This document shows, piece by piece, positions 1 through 6,351 of a stretch of DNA of 7,085 bases. A program made the translations under genes and the position numbers. This stretch comes from an uncultured Duganella sp. (GTDB lineage Bacteria; Pseudomonadota; Gammaproteobacteria; Burkholderiales; Burkholderiaceae): the NCBI GenBank assembly GCA_946482335.1, contig CAMLRG010000247.1, positions 1 to 7,085 on the forward strand, given 5' to 3'. The notes under the pieces are model-generated. The model worked only from the letters and a program-made list of their open reading frames with translations. It ran no database searches and was not told the origin of the DNA. Numbering within the stretch: position 1 is the stretch's first letter; every line of letters starts with the position of its first letter.

Positions 1-1
1 T

Positions 2-1168
2 TACGCACCAGCGCAGATGGTGCCTGTGCGTGCTTCGGGCCTGGACCTGTGGGACCAGAACGGCAAGCATTACCTGGACTTCACCTCCGGCATCGCCGTG
101 GCCTCCCTGGGCCATTGCAACCCGATCCTGGTGGAAGCGCTGACCAGGCAGGCCAACACCCTGTGGCACCTGGGCAATGGCTACACCAACGAGCCGGTCC
201 TGCGCCTGGCCCTGGCCCTGACCGAAGCCACCTTCGCCGACCGCGCCTTCTTCTGCAATTCGGGCGCCGAAGCCAATGAAGCCGCGCTGAAGCTGGCCCG
301 TAAAGTGGCGCACGCCAAGTTCGGCGACAGCAAGCCGCGCATCGTGTCCTGCCTGAATTCCTTCCACGGCCGTACCCTGTTCACCGTATCCGTCGGCGGC
401 CAGTCCAAGTACACCGAAGGTTTCGAGCCGCTGCCGCCGTCGATCGACCACATCCCTTACAACGATATCGAAGCGGCCAAGGCTGCCATCGGCGACGACG
501 TGTGCGCCGTGATCGTGGAGCCGGTGCAGGGCGAGGGCGGCGTGATGCCGGGCAATCCTGAATACCTGAAGACCCTGCGCGAGCTGTGCGACAAGCACAA
601 TGCCGTGCTGATCTTCGACGAAGTACAGTGCGGCATGGGCCGTACCGGTTCGCTGTTCGCCTACCAGGGCTATGGCGTGACCCCGGACGTGCTGACCTCG
701 GCCAAGGCCCTGGGCAACGGTTACCCGATCGGCGCCATGCTGACCACCGACGAACTGGCCAAGCACCTGGGCGTCGGCACCCATGGCACCACCTACGGCG
801 GCAACCCGCTGGCCGCGACCGTGGCATTGACCGTGCTCGAAACCATCAACCAGCCAGCCTTCCTGGCGCGCGTAAAAGAGGCGTCCGAGAAGCTGATCGG
901 CAAGCTGGAAGGGCTGGTACGCGATTTCCCTGGCGTGTTCTCCGCGGTGCGCGGCGCGGGCCTGCTGCTGGGCCTGGTGGTCGCCGAGCCGTTCAAGGGC
1001 CGTTCCAAGGATATCCAGCGCGCGGCCGAGGCGCATGGCTTGATGATCCTGATCGCCGGCACCGACGTGGTGCGCCTGGCGCCGGCGCTGGTGGTGTCGG
1101 ATGCCCAGATCGATGAGGCGGACCGCATTATCCGCCTGGCGGTTGCGGACCTGACCAAGGCTGCCTGA
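2..1168 (+). CDS. astC: Succinylornithine transaminase (AstC/AruC), 5' truncated by the window edge
   Basis: PLP-dependent class III aminotransferase converting N2-succinylornithine plus 2-oxoglutarate to N2-succinylglutamate semialdehyde plus glutamate, the third AST step. Homologues often also act as acetylornithine aminotransferase. The frame is open to the window edge and reads Y-A-P-A-Q before the first Met at 17. YAPA followed by PVR is a conserved N-terminal segment of this family, so Met17 is internal and roughly 17 residues are missing upstream. Numbering from Met17, visible landmarks are [15 protein letters not shown] (81-95, PLP phosphate region), [14 protein letters not shown] (116-129), EPVQGEGG (168-175), [12 protein letters not shown] (200-211, Asp201 facing the PLP ring), TSAKALG with the Schiff-base Lys230 (codon 704-706), and [10 protein letters not shown] (255-264). 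The GQ(S/P)KY and [11 protein letters not shown] stretches closely resemble AstC of E. coli. It is the first visible gene of the AST cluster. A repeat element starts at its stop codon. Family certain; AstC rather than purely biosynthetic ArgD is inferred from the neighbours. Confidence 0.95.
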   Translation, partial: YAPAQMVPVRASGLDLWDQNGKHYLDFTSGIAVASLGHCNPILVEALTRQANTLWHLGNGYTNEPVLRLALALTEATFADRAFFCNSGAEANEAALKLARKVAHAKFGDSKPRIVSCLNSFHGRTLFTVSVGGQSKYTEGFEPLPPSIDHIPYNDIEAAKAAIGDDVCAVIVEPVQGEGGVMPGNPEYLKTLRELCDKHNAVLIFDEVQCGMGRTGSLFAYQGYGVTPDVLTSAKALGNGYPIGAMLTTDELAKHLGVGTHGTTYGGNPLAATVALTVLETINQPAFLARVKEASEKLIGKLEGLVRDFPGVFSAVRGAGLLLGLVVAEPFKGRSKDIQRAAEAHGLMILIAGTDVVRLAPALVVSDAQIDEADRIIRLAVADLTKAA

Positions 1169-1268
1169 AACCGGTAAGGCGGGGTCTGGCCCAAGGGCCA
1201 GACCCCTCTCCGCGGCTGTCGCGGGCCAAGTGTCAGACCCTGTGGGTCTGACACTGGTTTACCGGTTT
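1168..1268. repeat. Composite nested inverted-repeat element, copy 1 (REP/BIME-like)
   Basis: It fills most of the astC-aruF gap. Outer arms AAACCGGTAA (1168-1177) and TTACCGGTTT (1259-1268) are perfect reverse complements and enclose three hairpins. Hairpin I has arms 1181-1192 and 1195-1206, a perfect 12-bp stem around AA. A small hairpin has arms CCGCG 1210-1214 and CGCGG 1220-1224. Hairpin II has arms 1229-1240 and 1244-1255, a perfect 12-bp stem around TGT. Hairpins I and II are built from the same half-motif GGGTCTGRC and its complement, arranged head-to-head in one and tail-to-tail in the other. The last A of the astC stop codon is part of the outer arm. The right end (1244-1267) matches 22 of 24 bases of copy 2 (6290-6313). 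Structure is seen directly; membership of a genome-wide dispersed family is inferred. Confidence 0.85.
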
Positions 1269-1275
1269 TTGTTTT
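1229..1275 (+). terminator. Possible intrinsic terminator or attenuator between astC and aruF
   Basis: The 12-bp GC-rich hairpin at 1229-1255 is followed by GGTTTACCGG and then a T-rich run TTTTTGTTTT (1266-1275). The run is about 10 nt from this hairpin, too far for a classical intrinsic terminator. It lies directly next to the end of the outer stem (1259-1268) that closes the whole element. If the outer stem forms in RNA, the U-tract is correctly placed. It could end or attenuate transcripts from astC before aruF, or merely stabilise the 3' end of an upstream mRNA segment. The function is inferred only. Confidence 0.35.
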
Positions 1276-1300
1276 AGAGAAGAATAAAGAGGAGCACCCC

Positions 1301-2332
1301 ATGTATGTAGTCCGTCCGGTGGAAACCGCCGACATCGCCGCCCTCGAAGCCCTGGCCGCGGTCAGCATGCCGGGTGTCCATACCCTGCCGAAGACGCGCG
1401 AAAAGATCGAACAGGCAGTCGAGCGTTCCATCGCTTCCTTCGCCGCCCACGTCGACATCCCCAGCGAAGAATCGTACATGTTCGTGATGGAATCGCTGGC
1501 CGACAAGAAAATCGTCGGCACCGCCGCCATCCACGCTTCCGCAGGTTCGAACGGCACCTACTTCTCCTTCCGCAACGACGTCATCCAGCAAGTCTCGCGC
1601 GACCTGAACATCAGCCACAGCGTGCACGCCCTGACGCTGTGCTCCGAGCTGACCGCCTACTCGCAGCTGTCCGGCTTCTACGTCGACGCCTCGCTCGCCA
1701 ACCGTCCCGAAGCAGCCCTGCTGTCGCGTTCCCGCCTGTTGTACGCCGTGCAGGCGCCGCACCGCTTCGGCGACCGCTTCTTCGTGCCACTGGCCGGCCT
1801 GACCGACGAGAATGGCGGTTCGCCGTTCTGGGACGCGCTGGGCCGCAAGTTCTTCAAGATGGACTTCCTCGACGCCGAGCGCGTGATTGGCGGCGCCCGC
1901 AACCGCACCCTGATCGTCGAGCTGATGCCGCACTACCCGGTGTACGTGCCGCTGCTGCCGGGCGATGCCCAGGCCGTGATGGGCCAGATCCACCCGAGCG
2001 GCGAACTGGCCTTCAACCTGCTGACATCAGAAGGCTTCGAAGCCGACGAATACATCGACATCTTCGACGGCGGCCCGATCCTGCAGGCGCACAAGCACTC
2101 GCTGCGCACTTTCACGGCATCGCTGAACCGCCGCGTGGCCAGCGCGGAAGGCACGCAGGCAAGCGATGCCGTGGCCACCTATGCCGTGTCGACCGGCGCC
2201 GACCAGCGCTTCCGCGCGGTGACCATCAACAGCGCGCCGCTCGAGAATTCCGAGAACGTCTGCCTGAGCCGGGAAGCCCGGGACATCCTGCGCGTGGAAG
2301 AAGGCGACACCGTGACCTGCGTCCGCATTTAA
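1301..2332 (+). CDS. aruF: Arginine N-succinyltransferase, alpha subunit (AruF/AstA-alpha)
   Basis: Alpha chain of the heteromeric enzyme transferring succinyl from succinyl-CoA to the alpha-amino group of L-arginine, the first AST step. At 343 aa it has normal length for the AstA family. Landmarks: start MYVVRPVETADIAALEALA (1-19), a GNAT-like N-terminal strand and helix; SEESYMFVMES (55-65); GTAAIHASAG then YFSFRND (73-93); GSPFWDALGRKFFKMDF (173-189); ELMPHYPVYVPLLP (207-220); MGQIHP with His231, matching the His I recall as proton donor (His229) in E. coli AstA; YIDIFDGGPILQA (251-263). FSFRN, SPFWDALGR and MPHYPVYVPLLP fit Pseudomonas AruF better than AruG. It lacks the Gly-rich acyl-CoA loop present in the next gene. 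AGGAG at 1290-1294, 6 nt before ATG, supports the start. aruG follows after 13 nt. Confidence 0.95.
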   Translation: MYVVRPVETADIAALEALAAVSMPGVHTLPKTREKIEQAVERSIASFAAHVDIPSEESYMFVMESLADKKIVGTAAIHASAGSNGTYFSFRNDVIQQVSRDLNISHSVHALTLCSELTAYSQLSGFYVDASLANRPEAALLSRSRLLYAVQAPHRFGDRFFVPLAGLTDENGGSPFWDALGRKFFKMDFLDAERVIGGARNRTLIVELMPHYPVYVPLLPGDAQAVMGQIHPSGELAFNLLTSEGFEADEYIDIFDGGPILQAHKHSLRTFTASLNRRVASAEGTQASDAVATYAVSTGADQRFRAVTINSAPLENSENVCLSREARDILRVEEGDTVTCVRI

Positions 2333-2345
2333 GAACGAGAATACT

Positions 2346-3398
2346 ATGCTAGTTGTACGCGCCATTAAAGCGAATGACCTGGAAGGACTGTTCAACCTGG
2401 CCAGCCAGGTCGGCACCGGCATGACCACGCTGAAGCCGGACATGAAGATGATGGGCGACCGTGTCGCCGTGGCGGTGGCGTCCTTCGCCGAAACCATCCC
2501 GCCGGAAGAGCGCGACTACATGTTCGTGATGGAAGACACCGACAGCGGCCGGCTGGCCGGGGTGTGCGCCATCAAGGGCGCGGTCGGCCTGACCGAGCCT
2601 TTCTACAATTACCGCATCGGCACCCTGGTCCATTCCAGCCGCGAATTGAACGTGTTCACCCGCATGGACACGCTGTACCTGTCGAACGACCTGACCGGCT
2701 GCTCCGAGCTGTGCTCCCTGTTCCTGCACCCGGACTACCGCCAGGGCAACAACGGCAAGCTGCTGTCCAAGAGCCGCTTCCTGTTCATCGCCCAGTTCCC
2801 GCAGCTGTTCGAGCAGAAGATCATCGCCGAGATGCGCGGCTACCAGGCCGACGACGGCAGCTCGCCGTTCTACGAAGGCCTGGGCCGCCACTTCTTCAAG
2901 ATGGACTTCCACCACGTGGACGACCTGACCGCGTTGGGCAAGAAATCCTTCATCGCCGAACTGATGCCGCGCCAGCCGCTGTACGTCGATTACCTGCCGC
3001 AGGACGCGCGGGAAGCGATCGGCAAGGTGCACCAGGCAACCGCGCCGGCGCGCCGCCTGCTGGAGCAGGAAGGCCTGCACTATGAAGGCTATGTCGACAT
3101 CTTCGACGCCGGCCCGGTGCTGCAAGCCCGCGTCAGCGAACTGCGCGCCATGCGCGACAGCGAACTGGCGACCGTGGAGCGCGACACCGACACGGCCCAT
3201 GCCTGCGCGCTGCACACCACCGAACCCTACCTGGTGTCGAACACTGTCATGCAGGACTTCCGCATGATCCTGACCGACGCCTCCCCATCCAACGGCAATA
3301 TCGACCTGTCGTCGGCCGAACAAGCGCTGCTGCACTGCCATCCTGGCGAGACCGTGCGCACCCTGTCTCTCAATGTGAGGAAGAACCAGAATGTCTGA
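2346..3398 (+). CDS. aruG: Arginine N-succinyltransferase, beta subunit (AruG/AstA-beta)
   Basis: Second AstA-family chain, 350 aa, paralogous to the preceding gene and its presumed partner. Landmarks: MLVVRAIKANDLEGLFNLA (1-19); ERDYMFVMED (55-64); IKGAVGLTEPFYNYRIG (76-92); NDLTGCSELCSLFLHPDYR (114-132); the Gly-containing loop RQGNNGKLLSKSRFLF (132-147), which fits a GNAT acyl-CoA binding loop; SPFYEGLGRHFFKMDF (173-188); AELMPRQPLYVDYLP (204-218); IGKVH with His229, the recalled E. coli catalytic position; GYVDIFDAGPVLQA (248-261). GAVGLxEPxYNYR and SELCSLFLH place it with AruG and the single-chain enterobacterial AstA. Only a weak purine stretch (AAGAACGAGA, 2331-2340) precedes the ATG, so translation probably depends partly on coupling from aruF. 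The tail NVRKNQNV extends slightly past the usual end and overlaps the next start. Confidence 0.95.
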   Translation: MLVVRAIKANDLEGLFNLASQVGTGMTTLKPDMKMMGDRVAVAVASFAETIPPEERDYMFVMEDTDSGRLAGVCAIKGAVGLTEPFYNYRIGTLVHSSRELNVFTRMDTLYLSNDLTGCSELCSLFLHPDYRQGNNGKLLSKSRFLFIAQFPQLFEQKIIAEMRGYQADDGSSPFYEGLGRHFFKMDFHHVDDLTALGKKSFIAELMPRQPLYVDYLPQDAREAIGKVHQATAPARRLLEQEGLHYEGYVDIFDAGPVLQARVSELRAMRDSELATVERDTDTAHACALHTTEPYLVSNTVMQDFRMILTDASPSNGNIDLSSAEQALLHCHPGETVRTLSLNVRKNQNV

Positions 3399-4866
3399 AC
3401 ATGCACTGAGCAATTTCATCAACGGCCAATGGAAGGCCGGCCACGGCGAGACCATCGTGACCACCAACCCGGCCACCGGCAAGCAGATTTACGCTTCGCA
3501 GGAATCGACCGAGACCGACGTCGCCGAAGCGGCCCAGGCTGCGCGTGCCGCCTTTGAAGCCTGGGCCTACCGCCCGCTGGAAGAACGCATCGCCATCGTG
3601 ACCCGCTTCCGCGACCTGCTGAAGGAAAACGCGGAAGACCTGGCCCAGACCATTTCCGAAGAAGTGGGCAAGCCGCTGTGGGAAGCGCGCACGGAAGTGA
3701 CCACCATGGCCAACAAGGTCGACATTTCGATCACCGCCTACGGCAACCGCACTGGCGAAACCCGCAACAAGGTGGCCGACGGTGAGGCCGTCTTGCGCCA
3801 TCGCCCGCACGGCGTGTTCGGCGTGTTCGGCCCTTACAATTTCCCGGGCCACCTGCCGAACGGCCATATCGTGCCGGCCCTGATCGCCGGTAACACCGTG
3901 GTGTTCAAGCCGAGCGAATACGCACCGCGCACCGCCATCAAGACCGTGGCGCTGTGGGAGAAGGCCGGCATCCCGGCCGGTGTGATCAACCTGGTCAACG
4001 GCGGCCGCGAAACCGGCATCGCGCTGGGACGGAATGCGGAAATCGACGGCGTGCTGTTCACCGGTTCCAGCCAGACCGGCGCCGCGCTGCACAAGCAGTT
4101 CGGCGGCCAGCCGGGCAAGTTGCTGGCGCTGGAAATGGGCGGCAACAATCCGCTGATCGTGTGGAACCCGACCGATATCGATGCCGCCGTGTTCATGGCG
4201 GTGTCGTCCTCCTTCATCTCCGCCGGCCAGCGCTGCACCTGCGCGCGCCGCGTGATCGTGCAGAAGGGCGCGCAGGGCGATGCCTTCGTCAAACGCTTCG
4301 TGGAAGTGGCGTCGAAGCTGGGCGTGGGCGCGCCGGCCGCCGAACCCGCGCCTTTCATGGGCCCGGTGGTTTCCGCCACCGTCGCCGAGCGCCTGGTGCA
4401 GGCGCAGGCCGACATGGTGGCCAAGGGCGGCAAGCTGCTGCTGGAAATGCGCCAGCTGGAGCCGGGCACGGGCTTCGTTTCGGCCGGCATCGTGGACACC
4501 ACCGACGCCAAGGGCATCCCCGACGAGGAGTGGTTCGGCCCGCTGGCCCAGATCATCCGCGTGGACGATTTCGACACCGCCATCAAGGTCGCCAACAATA
4601 CCGGCTATGGCCTGGCCGCGGGCCTGCTGTCCACCGACGAATCGCTGTGGCAGAAATTCCAGCTGCGTGCCCACGCCGGGATCGTGAACTGGAACCGCCC
4701 GACCACCGGCGCGGCCAGCTCGGCACCGTTCGGCGGCGTCGGCAAGTCCGGCAACCACCGTCCAAGCGCATACTACGCGGCGGACTATTGCGCCTACCCG
4801 GTCGCCTCGATCGAGAACAGCGCCCTTGAAATGCCTGCCAAGCTGTCGCCTGGCATGAACTTCTGA
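3391..4866 (+). CDS. astD: N-succinylglutamate 5-semialdehyde dehydrogenase (AstD/AruD)
   Basis: NAD-dependent aldehyde dehydrogenase oxidising N2-succinylglutamate semialdehyde to N2-succinylglutamate, the fourth AST step. 491 aa, full length. Landmarks: FINGQWKAG (9-17); [17 protein letters not shown] (143-159), with the oxyanion-hole Asn150; VVFKPSE (170-176), the cofactor-binding Lys; FTGSSQTG (223-230), the NAD loop; [10 protein letters not shown] (245-254) with general base Glu248; [11 protein letters not shown] (277-287) with catalytic Cys282; [10 protein letters not shown] (379-388); [21 protein letters not shown] (447-467). [17 protein letters not shown] and [20 protein letters not shown] are typical of AstD and separate it from generic ALDHs. 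The ATG overlaps the aruG stop by 8 nt. GAGGAAG (3377-3383) lies inside the aruG 3' end as the ribosome binding site. All expected catalytic residues are present. Confidence 0.97.
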   Translation: MSEHALSNFINGQWKAGHGETIVTTNPATGKQIYASQESTETDVAEAAQAARAAFEAWAYRPLEERIAIVTRFRDLLKENAEDLAQTISEEVGKPLWEARTEVTTMANKVDISITAYGNRTGETRNKVADGEAVLRHRPHGVFGVFGPYNFPGHLPNGHIVPALIAGNTVVFKPSEYAPRTAIKTVALWEKAGIPAGVINLVNGGRETGIALGRNAEIDGVLFTGSSQTGAALHKQFGGQPGKLLALEMGGNNPLIVWNPTDIDAAVFMAVSSSFISAGQRCTCARRVIVQKGAQGDAFVKRFVEVASKLGVGAPAAEPAPFMGPVVSATVAERLVQAQADMVAKGGKLLLEMRQLEPGTGFVSAGIVDTTDAKGIPDEEWFGPLAQIIRVDDFDTAIKVANNTGYGLAAGLLSTDESLWQKFQLRAHAGIVNWNRPTTGAASSAPFGGVGKSGNHRPSAYYAADYCAYPVASIENSALEMPAKLSPGMNF

Positions 4867-4868
4867 GG
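4865..4868 (+). promoter_or_regulatory. Ribosome binding site deciding the astB start
   Basis: GAGG at 4865-4868, overlapping the astD stop codon TGA (4864-4866), sits 6 nt upstream of ATG 4875. The alternative in-frame TTG at 4869 would touch the Shine-Dalgarno sequence and is not usable, so the ATG is the start. Confidence 0.75.
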
Positions 4869-4874
4869 TTGACC

Positions 4875-6215
4875 ATGCGCCCTGCACGCGAATACAACTT
4901 CGACGGCCTGGTCGGGCCGTCGCACAATTACGCCGGCCTGTCCTTTGGCAATGTGGCTTCCTTCAACAACGTCAAGAGCGCGTCCAATCCCAAACAGGCC
5001 GCCCTGCAGGGCCTGGCCAAGATGCGCGAGCTGGCCAGGCGCGGCTTCGCCCAGGCGCTGCTGCCGCCGCAGGACCGTCCGAATTTCCGCCTGCTGCGCA
5101 GCCTGGGCTACAGCGGCTCCGACGCCGACGTGATCGCCAAGGCTTACAGCGATTCGCCGGTGATCCTGGCCTGCGCCTACTCGGCTTCGCCGATGTGGAC
5201 CGCCAATGCCGCCACCGTCAGCCCGTCGGCAGACACCTCGGATGGCCGCGTGCATTTCACGGCGGCCAACCTGAACAACAAGCTGCACCGCGCGTTCGAG
5301 CACGCCCAGTCGGCCCGTGCACTGCGCGCCATCTTCCACGACCCGCGCTACTTCGCGGTGCATGACGCCTTGCCCGGCACCCCGGCCTTCGGCGACGAAG
5401 GCGCGGCCAACCATACCCGCCTGTGCGCAAAGCACGGCGACGCCGCGGTGGAGCTGTTCGTGTACGGCCGCGTGGAGTTCGACCCGAATGCGCCGGCGCC
5501 GAAGAAGTTCCCGGCGCGCCATACGCTGGAAGCGTCGCAAGCCGTGGCGCGCCTGCATGGGCTGGACCCGGCGCGCTGCGTGTTCGTGCAGCAGAACCCT
5601 GATGTGATCGACCAGGGCGTGTTCCATAACGATGTGATCGCGGTGGGCAATGGCAATGTGCTGTTCTACCACGAGCAGGCTTTCCACGACGAGCAGGGTG
5701 CGCTGGCGGCGATCCGCGCCGCCATGCAGCGCGTGGGCGCCGAACTGGTGGCGATCCGCGTGCCGACGGCGGACGTGCCGGTGGCCGATGCGGTGGCCTC
5801 TTACCTGTTCAATACCCAATTGCTGTCCAAGCCCGACGGCAAGATGGCCCTGGTCACGCCGCACGAATGCCAGGAGATTGCGTCCGTGGCGGCTTTCCTG
5901 GACAAGCTGGTGGCTTCCGGCGGGCCGGTGGATGAACTGATCCACTTCGACCTGCGCCAGTCGATGCGCAACGGTGGCGGGCCAGCTTGCCTGCGCCTGC
6001 GCGTGGCGCTGACCGACGAGGAGGCGGCGGCCATGCACCAGGGCGTCGTGATGACCGAAACGCTGTACCATACCCTGGTCGCGTGGGTGGAGAAACACTA
6101 CCGCGACCATCTGGAACCGAAAGATTTGGCAGATCCGCAATTGGCTGTGGAAGTGCATACCGCATTGAAAGAGCTGGAACAGATCCTGGGCTTACCCGGC
6201 CTGTACGATCTGTAA
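4875..6215 (+). CDS. astB: N-succinylarginine dihydrolase (AstB/AruB)
   Basis: Hydrolyses N2-succinylarginine to N2-succinylornithine, two ammonia and CO2, the second AST step. It belongs to the amidinotransferase-fold (guanidine-modifying) superfamily. 446 aa from ATG 4875, close to the family norm. Landmarks: [21 protein letters not shown] (6-26), the diagnostic AstB N-terminus; [19 protein letters not shown] (103-121); [12 protein letters not shown] (128-139); [12 protein letters not shown] (172-183) with catalytic Glu175; [19 protein letters not shown] (239-257) with His251; [10 protein letters not shown] (309-318); [13 protein letters not shown] (365-377) with nucleophile Cys372. This Glu/His/Cys triad corresponds to E. 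coli AstB Glu174/His248/Cys365 as I recall it. The protein lacks the short hydrophilic tail of the E. coli enzyme and ends LGLPGLYDL. It starts 8 nt after astD; a repeat element starts 4 nt after its stop. Confidence 0.97.
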   Translation: MRPAREYNFDGLVGPSHNYAGLSFGNVASFNNVKSASNPKQAALQGLAKMRELARRGFAQALLPPQDRPNFRLLRSLGYSGSDADVIAKAYSDSPVILACAYSASPMWTANAATVSPSADTSDGRVHFTAANLNNKLHRAFEHAQSARALRAIFHDPRYFAVHDALPGTPAFGDEGAANHTRLCAKHGDAAVELFVYGRVEFDPNAPAPKKFPARHTLEASQAVARLHGLDPARCVFVQQNPDVIDQGVFHNDVIAVGNGNVLFYHEQAFHDEQGALAAIRAAMQRVGAELVAIRVPTADVPVADAVASYLFNTQLLSKPDGKMALVTPHECQEIASVAAFLDKLVASGGPVDELIHFDLRQSMRNGGGPACLRLRVALTDEEAAAMHQGVVMTETLYHTLVAWVEKHYRDHLEPKDLADPQLAVEVHTALKELEQILGLPGLYDL

Positions 6216-6219
6216 TCAG

Positions 6220-6313
6220 AACCGGTAAACCGGTGTCAGACCCGCGGGGTCTGACACCTTTCTGCTCGCACCCAGGTGCCTGACCCTGCGGGTCAGACAC
6301 CGGTTTACCGGTT
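6220..6313. repeat. Composite nested inverted-repeat element, copy 2 (REP/BIME-like)
   Basis: It fills most of the astB-gdhB gap. The outer arms 6220-6237 (AACCGGTAAACCGGTGTC) and 6296-6313 (GACACCGGTTTACCGGTT) are perfect 18-bp reverse complements. Pairing can continue inward to 6243/6290 with a single mismatch (6238/6295), giving a 24-bp long-range stem. Alternatively two local hairpins form. Hairpin A has arms 6232-6243 and 6247-6258, a perfect 12-bp stem around GCG. Hairpin B has arms 6275-6286 and 6290-6301, 11 of 12 paired around TGC with a C/A mismatch at 6279/6297. A 16-nt linker (6259-6274) separates them. The right end matches copy 1 (1244-1267) at 22 of 24 positions. No U-tract of note follows (only TTT), so it is not an obvious intrinsic terminator. 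Structure is seen directly; function is unknown. Confidence 0.85.
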
Positions 6314-6341
6314 TGAAAAGAAAGATACCTACAACGTATTT

Positions 6342-6348
6342 GGAGAAG
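6342..6348 (+). promoter_or_regulatory. Ribosome binding site of gdhB
   Basis: GGAGAAG at 6342-6348 puts the GGAG core 6 nt before ATG 6352. This favours that codon over the second in-frame ATG at 6361, which would be about 15 nt away. Confidence 0.7.
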
Positions 6349-6351
6349 CAG

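Noticed and set aside
17..19. ATG at 17 as the true start of astC
   Set aside because: The frame continues upstream as YAPAQ, the conserved N-terminal segment of this family, so the gene begins before the window.
1217..1232. TGTCGC at 1217-1222 as an ArgR half-site
   Set aside because: The hexamer matches the recalled Pseudomonas ArgR consensus, but the AA expected 8 nt further on is absent. The hexamer also overlaps the loop and arm of a small hairpin (1210-1224).
1258..1288. TTTACC plus AATAAA as a sigma70 promoter for aruF
   Set aside because: Poor hexamers, and the implied start site would fall within or after the ribosome binding site at 1290-1294.
2349..3482. Antisense open frame of 377 codons opposite aruG
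   Set aside because: Shadow frame; aruG on the forward strand explains the coding signal with clear family motifs.
4869..4871. TTG at 4869 as the astB start
   Set aside because: It abuts the GAGG ribosome binding site with no spacing. ATG 4875 has 6-nt spacing and matches the family N-terminus.
3370..4887. Long antisense open frame of 505 codons opposite astD
   Set aside because: It mirrors the high-GC codon structure of astD, and its translation is rich in Arg, His and Gly with no recognisable domain. astD is unambiguous with intact catalytic residues.
4794..6158. Antisense open frame of 454 codons opposite astB
   Set aside because: Shadow of astB caused by the GC-biased third positions; low-complexity His/Arg/Gln-rich product without motifs.
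6313..6342. TTGAAA (6313-6318) with a TATTT-like box near 6337 as a gdhB promoter
   Set aside because: The -10 candidate overlaps the ribosome binding site, which would leave almost no leader for the SD sequence. The match is also weak.
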